From Hyposmocoma kahamanoa (taxonomy: Eukaryota > Arthropoda > Insecta > Lepidoptera > Cosmopterigidae): a stretch of 64,000 nt of DNA. Under the pieces are notes generated by a model. The model did not search any database, was not told the origin of the DNA, and was given only the letters and a program-made list of their open reading frames with translations. Position numbers and translations under genes: made by a program. Positions 45,701-54,700 of this stretch are shown here, one piece after another (the first letter of the stretch is position 1; each line of letters opens with the position of its first letter). Where the stretch lies: contig NW_020653712.1 of NCBI RefSeq assembly GCF_003589595.1, forward strand, positions 1,430,537 through 1,494,536, written 5' to 3'.

Positions 45701-48700
45701 ACTAAGCCACGGAACGAACCAGCGGAACTCACGAATTTTTCTATGTCGTGTCTTTGTATTTGGTTTTTCAACGAATTTTTAGTCGTAGCGCCATCTATGA
45801 GAAATCTATGAAAGTTTTATTACCCAGTTAGATACAGCTACCAGCCTTGGCGAGAGATGTCGCTATTCACTGTATTCAAAATTTTTATTGAATTGATATT
45901 CAATTATTTTTTGTGAAATTACTCCACTAGTTTGTTATAATTATTAATACAAAGATCTGTTTCGTTCCGTGGCTTAGTTGGTATAGCGTCTGGCTCGGTA
46001 AACTCGGTATGCAAGAAGACGTCGGTTCCAATCCGGCCGGATTGAAGGATTTTTTCTGAGTGTTCGATCTTTGTATTAATAATTATAAAAATCCGTTATT
46101 TTCAGTCGATTTTATATAGACAACCACGCTAACCCAGATGCCTTCTCCTACAAAGGAGTAGGCTCGCTCATCCACCCAAGCGTAGTTTTGACAGCAGCGC
46201 ACATATTAACAAACTACGATGAAATAGAAGAACCAGAGTTTCAAGTGCGCGCTGGTAACTGGAAATTGTATCCCGATAACGAGTTATATCAGCATCAGGA
46301 CAGACATGTGGAATCGACACTCATTCATAAGGACTTTAATAGCGGTTTGTATATGAACTATAGTCCGTTCCATTGTACCAGAAACGAAAAACAAACAGAT
46401 CATTGACCCAACCATAGACAGATGACCAATGGCATTGACTTACAAATAAATGGACGACGGGTCTAATACAAACACCACGAAAAAAATGTCCCAAGTCAAC
46501 CTATTCGAAATTTAAATTGTAATGTCATCGCAGTATCGCGCTGTCAGTAGAACAAATGAAGACTGTCGCGCTCTGTATACGATTGTAGCGCCTTACAAGT
46601 GCGGACACTTTTTAGCGCGGACCCGACGTCCATATAATTGTAAGTCAATGACCAATGGTCAGAAAAAGGTGTTCCACATACATATATGTATAGTTATACA
46701 TGTATAGATATAGCTACAAGGAGCGAGATAGAATTGTTAAAACCGCCAAATATTAATTAATTACTTTCCCGAATTCCGGTTTTCCGGATGAAAAAAACTC
46801 CTCTCTTTATTCTGTTTATGAAGACAAATCGCCGTCAAAAATGTCACTGTTTCGTCGTGTACAGCTTTTTTATAAAAAGTATAAAAATAATCAAGTGTAA
46901 ACATTTTGAGTTCAAGGATATTTTCTAAGACAATTGTCACTTACATGAAAAAAAAATATAACTGAAAAAAACATTAAATTTGTGCTTAAAAAATATATGC
47001 TAACAAAGTTATAGCATAATTAATTGGTCAATTATTTATTAATTATGCTAGTAATTATATTATTAGTGAAATGTTTGTATTGATTATAATTTATAATTTA
47101 TAAAATACATTATTATTATATATATAAAATCTTTATTTCAGTAGTGAATGGTCGTTAATAATATGTTTATACAATTTTGATTTAAATAAACTAAATGACT
47201 CCGCATCATTTATATTTGGCGGCAATTTGTTAAAGCTTTGCACTCCTTCAAAACCTATCGACCTCTTGCTGTAGTTAGTTCTGGATATCTACTCTCAAAA
47301 TATGCAACCGCAGCTGCGTTAATTAATATTTGGTGGTTTTAACAACTCTATGTCGCTCCTTGTAGCTTATATCTATATATGTGAACACCTTTTCCAACCA
47401 TTGGTGATCACCAACTGTACTGCCAACTACAAATCGATTCTACGAATCGATTGAATCATTAGGAATAACTGGGTTTTATATAATAAAATAGTAAAATGTA
47501 TGATTCAATACTGTGTATTATATTTCATACAAGAGATTAGATTTTTTTTCTTACATAATCTATTGAAGCAAATTTTTAAACTTCCGTAATATAATTTTAA
47601 GTCCTTCAAAGCCTTACACTTAGATATTCGTTCGATTGTGATAAAATTTTCGATTTACTAATCTATTACAAAAACTTTAATTGAATTTACTGATTGAGTT
47701 ATTTCCTTACAGCCCTATGTAACTATAGACTATTCACAAATCTATATTTGAAAAATAATCTCACTTTAGAACTAATATTTTTCAATTATGATTTTAATAT
47801 GTTATACCCATTGACTTACAATTATATGGACGTCGGGTCCGCGCTAAAAAGTGTCCGAACTTATAGGGCGTTAAAATCGTATACAGAGCGTCATTCACGC
47901 TTTACTCTTCGTTTGTTCGACTGACAGCGAAGCAAACAAAATTAGACAGTACTGCGATGACATTACAATTTATTTTTTATTTTTTTTATTACATTTTATT
48001 ACATTACAATTACCCTAAAAATAATTAAATACTTGTACACTTTTAGTTAGTTCTAAAATTTCTTAAATTTTATTTCATTGTATGTTTTGTTAAGTAGCGT
48101 CAGTCTAATATAATTAGTGTACCATAAGGAAGAGCGGGAATCCCTAGCACAAGTATCTACATACTTAAAAGGGAGTCCCGAGCCACTATGAATGTAAAGA
48201 CTGAACTTCTGAATAAAATATTTTTGATTTTTTGATTTGATTTTTTTGAATTTAAATTCAACGTTTTAGCTTTTTCATATTCCTTTACATGTCACTACGT
48301 TTAAATAGGTTGACTTGGAACATTTTTTTCGTGGTTTTTGTATTAGACCCGTCGTCCATTTATTTGTAAGTCAATGGTTATACCAATTAATATTGCTGGA
48401 AAAAGTGAAGAGATATCAAATCGTAAGAAGCTCTACTGCTACTAAGCTATTATACACTTTTGTTCGAATATCACCTCCAAGAAGAACAAGATCCGTCAAT
48501 GTATAGCTTAGTGATTGGACGAGTTGTATTTATTTCAACTCGAGTTGACTTGACTCGATGTTTGACAGAGCAACCGCAAGACGCGAGTAAAACTCGAACC
48601 GACGATTCACCGAGTTGGACACGATCGGCCGGCCGACTGCGACTCGAGCGTGACCAAAGGTCACCGAACCGACCCAGCTAGTTCTAATCCACAAAGTGTA

Positions 48701-51700
48701 GCTCGAGTTGACTCGTTGTGGGAGTAACTCGAGTTAAATAACTCGACTCGCCTATCGCTCGCAACTCGAGCGTGCTCTGAAGGTCACCGACGCGCTATAT
48801 AAATGAAGTATTCGGTTTGGCGGTGGCCGGGCGGGTTAACCGAGTTAGCTCGAGTTCATGAAAAAGTAACTCGAGTTGACTCGTTACCCGCTGTACTGCC
48901 GACTGAACTTATTTAAATTACTTAAATTTCATTTATGGATTTTGCAAGAATAAAAAATCCACTAACAATAATTGGAAATGAAATTATTTTTTCGGATAAA
49001 TAACTTATTTTTATTAATAAAAATAATGAAATAATTATTTTTATTTATTTTATTTTATTATTTAGACGCGCAGCTGCAGCGCCACTGCAGCGTGTCTACA
49101 GACGTCTAATCCGAAAATTTAGATCTTCAAAAATGTTTCATTTCCAATTTGTAACAACTGCAAAAACCTGATGGCATTGACAATCATTTCAATCTCTCTT
49201 ATAGGCAATGTGTTCTATGATGCTGCCCTGCTATACCTATCGAGGCCCATGGAGCTAGCACCGAACGTTGGGATTGCATGTTTGCCTCCACCGCGCGAAC
49301 GCGTTGCGGGGGGCACACAATGCTTCTCGTCGTGGTGGCCCAGGGAATCTGGTTGGGAGGCAATTCTGACGAAGGTTCGTTTTTGTTTACATTACCAGGC
49401 ATCTCAATAACAACTTCAACAAAAAAGTTCTTAAAAAAACTAAATATACTGCCTTTGTCATGCATGTACATTAGATATTTTTGTATTTGTCAAAACTTAT
49501 CCTCAATATCAAAGCACGTGGTGAAATCATTCAAAGGCAAACTAGATCTAAAATTATAAATCTTTTGTACCAACCTCGTTGCCAATTATGAAAACTGATT
49601 CAACACGTCAATTTCAATTATTTTAAATAATCACCAGATGAAATTAAATGGTTACAAGGACATACTTTTAAATTACAATTGACAAAATAGCTTTTTACCC
49701 ATTGCTTCTATAGTAATAAAGAATAAACTTAGAAAAACTGTACCTTGTCGTTTTACCACGTCGTCTATTTAACGATATGGTCATTTCGATATCTAGTCGT
49801 TTTGCGATCTACTTCTTATGCTGATCAGGTCATTTTGAAGATATAGTCATTATGATACGTACCGACCCGAATTTTCAAACACAAATATACATTGAATATT
49901 TGCACATTAGCTTGCAGGTTGAATACAGTGTGCCTAATTTTACTTAAGGCGAATTAATCGTTACTGTATTCTGGTAAATAAACGTATTTTATTCTATTCT
50001 ATTCAACAAGCTAGTGTTGTAAAAAACTCGAGTCTGGGAGTCTACATGTATAGACTCACGAGTTGGAGTTGAGGCACACCCCGGTACAACGGTCGAAAAT
50101 TATTTACCTACTACTACTGCATACAGCAAGGCGCTATCTGCACACGCGCAAATGTGTGCGTGAAGTAGCAGGGTTACCCATCACCATGGACGTATTATTT
50201 TATTTATTACGTCCATGTCCATCACTTGCTCGTACTATTACGTTACGTGGTCAGAGCGGCAACATAGCGAAAATTCTAACGCTAATCTGTTATCTTATAA
50301 TTCTATTATAGAATCCTAATAATTACATGTTCATTACGTAGGTATTTATATCGATACAATATTATATTTTTCATTAATTCACTAACTAGAATAATATTAA
50401 AGATTTATTTAAAAAATATATTAAAAGCACTTAAAATGTTATGTTTTGGACAGGTAAATAAAGTAACCAAAGTATTTGAAATTGCGTGTCCAAGTTTATC
50501 ATTACCTAGTTGATAATTAGGTATACTCACTACGTAATATTTATCGGCAATACAAATAGAAAATTCGAGAACCCTTGTCTAGCTCACGAAGTTATGGCCG
50601 CAATTTACGACCATTATAAATAGTAACGTAAAATGATGTTATCTATATTAACGTACAAATTTCGTAATTAATAAATGAAAAATGTATTCAAATATCAAAG
50701 CCGTCTTAGCGCGAATACGGCTCGCCTACAGCCTTGTTCTCGTTCAGTTAATGTGACCGTCAATGTGCGGGGCGTGGAGCGGTATCTAAAGCTAGGGAGG
50801 GGCGAAGAGTGTCCGTTCTCGTTACTTATTTGTTCTCTGGTTGAGCTGAGCGCGAGTCGTCGAAGCACGGGCTTGAGTCGTAAACGTAATTCGAGTTTTG
50901 AACAAAATTCGAATTCGAAACCTTGACTCGAAGCGACTTCTACTCTACTAAGTCTCGAATACGACAAGCAGGGATTAATTTTACAGAACAACTGTAGATA
51001 ATAATATACTTACTATATTAATACTTAATTATACTACAGTAATTATGGTAAACTATCACAAAGTCGAAAATTTTTTGTCCGAAATAACTTTTTTTTTTAA
51101 ATTATGATGATACTGAAAAGTTGCTTCATCCAATAGTCTGACTCAAACTTAATGTTTCCGTTACTGGTACACACACTTACATGCACACACACACACAGAT
51201 GTATCCAAATCACACACACCCAAACACACTCGCGCGCACACAAACACACACACTCACACACACATGTATTCCAAATTACACACACACAGCGCGCGCACAT
51301 AGAAGAATTATCTCGAAGGTTTTTCTGTTACTGTAACTTATTATTTTATTTTTTCTCTCATACATATAATTTGTGGTTGGTATATGTATACTTAGTAACA
51401 TATGTTTCATTTGCGAGGGTTGGGGCCTGGTGACTTGTAACACAGGTGTTAAGCCTATAGCAAGCACCAGCTCCTACAAAATACTGTTCTAAAATTACTA
51501 AGATTGTTTAAAATAAAAATAAATAAAATAAAAAAATAAAAATCATTTATTTCGGGCAGCAAAGACCCATAATAGACAAAACATTTTATGTACTTCTTAT
51601 TTGTTGTTGTATTTTGTGGAGAAATAAAAAGTATTATTATTATTATTATTATAACTTTTGTTCGAATTTTCATTACACCGAAAACCGAATAATAACGAAA

Positions 51701-54700
51701 CAGTTGTTATTTCAGGATATGTTGAATGTTTATCGCAAAGACATTAGGTTTAAAAGAAAATACACTTTCCTCTCAAAATTACTTTCGAGGTTATGAAATT
51801 TCGACCATACGTTAATAGAAAAATGTTATTATGCTGTTTCAGAATTTATTCAGGATAATGATTTAAAAGATTAATTTATTATTATAAGTGTGTCGCGGAT
51901 ACCAGCCCGTTGCACCAAGTACCAAGTATGTCCTTCCCTCTAGTTCTGTTAAATATTGAACCTACCACCCTGTAAAACATTGTAAAAAAATGCACTAAAG
52001 TATTGATTGATTGATTGAACACAGCTCATACTTACCAGACTCGATCTCGACTCGCAACATAAATAGACTCGAGCACTAATGTCGAACTGGTATCTATTCG
52101 GAAACTTGATAGGCTCGTAATAAAATTGAATCTTCTGAAATGGAGTTGAATCCCAAAAATTGTAGATTCCCAGACTCGCGTTTTTTACAACTACAACAAA
52201 TCCATTAGGATGTCGTAATTTATATTCATCGATGGATTTCGAGATCAAAAATGTAGTTTTATTATACTATACCTAAGTCCAGCAGTGGACGTCTATCGGC
52301 TCTGATGATGATGAAGAATTATTACGTCTATTTAAATATAATTTTTTTCCGATATGTAGCAATCGTGTAAATGAATGACGCGGTTGCGGGCGGCGCGGAG
52401 TGTCATTAAACCGCTGGGCAATTTTGAAGTTTTTGTCAAGGGCTTAAAGTTGAAAACACAGACATACATGTATCTAGATAGACGCCGCATGTACAACAAT
52501 TTGTATGAAAACCAAGCGTGCCACATTTTTTGTACCCACTATGACGTCACAAGAGCTATTTAGTGATGGACACCTCCTTCCGCTCGCTTTAAATCGATTG
52601 ATTGAACGGAATATGCGTAAACAAGTGTATTCCATTCAATTAATCGATTCTAAATAGGATAATTTTTGTTCAAGTATTTGTTGATTACAAGTAGTCGTAA
52701 TATTAATATAGCAGAAAAATACTAGAATAAGATAGTTAAGTCTTTTATTTTACTTGTTTTAAAAAAATGTTGATTACTTAAAAAAATTAAGACTTTAATT
52801 TTTAATCGACTTCAAATACTAAAATTATATTCCAGGTAGCGCACTGTTAATTCTTTGCATTATATATTTTTTAGTATTACTCGTACTACATATCCGGTGA
52901 TGTACGTAATTATTTGCTAATTATATTCGGAGATTCGAGGCAACGTTCTGCAAAAATTATCGAAATTACAGATACTATAAAACTGAAAAAAAAAACGAAA
53001 CGTTACTAAACTTTAGAACAAAAGAGTTATAGAATATTTTTATAATATTGCTAAAGGTCATAATAATTTTCGTCCCTTTGTTTTCAAAATCGATCAAAAT
53101 CGAGAACAGTGTTGCCTAACGTATACATCACTAAATGTTAAATTTGGCCAAAGAAATGTACACGGAATGCATTATGCAAAAGTGCACTCGTTCGATTTTC
53201 ATGGCGTGTTAACAAAGGATCACTAATATACCGCTCCACGTAAAAGCCGCATTGTATTACAAACATGAAACATACACTCGGTTGCATATGTGTCATCTCG
53301 AAATTCATACAAAACCAAAATAATTGTTTTTAAAATAAATTACGCATCTTCTGATTAAAAAATCACTTACCCGTGGAAGGAAACATCCCTGTTTACCCGT
53401 TTACCCACAGGTACGGTGCTTTTGCAGTTTATAATGGCACAATTATGCATTTTTCGCGTTTTCGACTGGTGTTTATCTACGATAACGATCGAGCTCGATC
53501 TGAAGTGTAGTAGCGGCAACTAAGTGAATTTGACTTACTTTGGGCGCGCGAAGTTCGTAAACTTGCGGCGTCTATCTAAATATATGTCTGTGGTTGAAAA
53601 TCAAAATTTTGCAGGTTCTTTGCAGTACTCAAAGAGAAATATCTCTATATAAAAATAATCTCCAAAGACATTGACTTACAATTATATGGACGTCGGGTCC
53701 GCGCTAAAAAGTGTCCGCACTTGTAAGGCGCTAAAATCGTATACAGAGCGCGAAACTCCGCTTTAGTCTTCATTTGTTCTACTGACAGCGCGATACTGCG
53801 ATGACATTACAATTTAAATTTCGAATAGGTTGACTTGGACATTTTTTTCGTGGTTTTTGTATTAGACCCGTCGTCCATTTATTTGTAAGTCAACGTCCAA
53901 AGATAAATATTTTGTTCTTAAATAATTCGTTTTAGAGTTATATTTAAGCTTGATTTCTGGATTTTATATGATCGGGTAAAATACATTCTATCGTGCAACA
54001 AATTAGCACATTCTTTAGACAATGTATCCCTCACTGTATCCTCAATGTATCCTCACGTGTATCGCATATTATTTTGTAAGACCATTGTTTAATAGTATTT
54101 ACTTAAAATATTTGATATAGCAAATCAGATTTTCTCCGCTTCTCTTCCGGTGACTCGGCTTAATGTAATTTTTCCAGGAGCAAGTGCAGGTCGTCGACTA
54201 CAACAGCTGTCGAAACGACCTTCGAAAAACGCGCCTGGGAGAAATGTCCGAGTTGCACACTTCTTTCATGTGCACACGGGACGATCGTAGTTCGAGTGTT
54301 GTTGACGGCGCGCCGCTGGTCTGTCCCATTGAGGTAAGTCAGGGAAAACAAAATATTTTGCTGTGAACTGATTACGACGATTTTTTTTTCGTGGAAAGTG
54401 TCTTTTTGTATTTTCAGCTAACCGATTTTAATAAAATTTCCCAAATAGATGTAATTCCGCAAACTTTGAATTTGGTTTTTTTTTATTATGATATCAAGTT
54501 ACGGGACGAACAAGTCGGTGCGCCTGGTGGTAAGCGACATGCCTGTCCATAACAGTTGCAATGCAACTTAGAGCTTTAAATCGCAAAGATCTGAGAGGCT
54601 TTGCCACTGCACCCGTCACCCTGAGACATAAGTTGACAAGTACCATAATATGCCTGTAACTTCACTAGCACCCTTACCCTCCAAAACCGGAACACAATAA

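Larger units (their letters stand above)
50011..52194. mobile_element. Element I, 2.2 kb with about 35-bp inverted ends
   Basis: The left end gtaaaaaactcgagtctggg matches, inverted, the right end cccagactcgcgttttttac. The interior has no transposase; its longest frames (for example 50675-50926 on + and 50695-50991 on -) lack recognisable domains. It contains the microsatellite at 51165-51300. Confidence 0.7.

Noticed and set aside
46120..46126. Splice acceptor tatatag for the gene 2 His exon
   Set aside because: With the incoming phase it gives an in-frame stop within five codons; the acceptor ttttcag at 46105 keeps the frame open.
50063..50311. 82-codon forward frame as a small gene
   Set aside because: It lies inside element I with no domain, no splice context and low-information sequence.
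51097..51467. Cys- and His-rich frames on both strands
   Set aside because: Translations of an (AC)n microsatellite.
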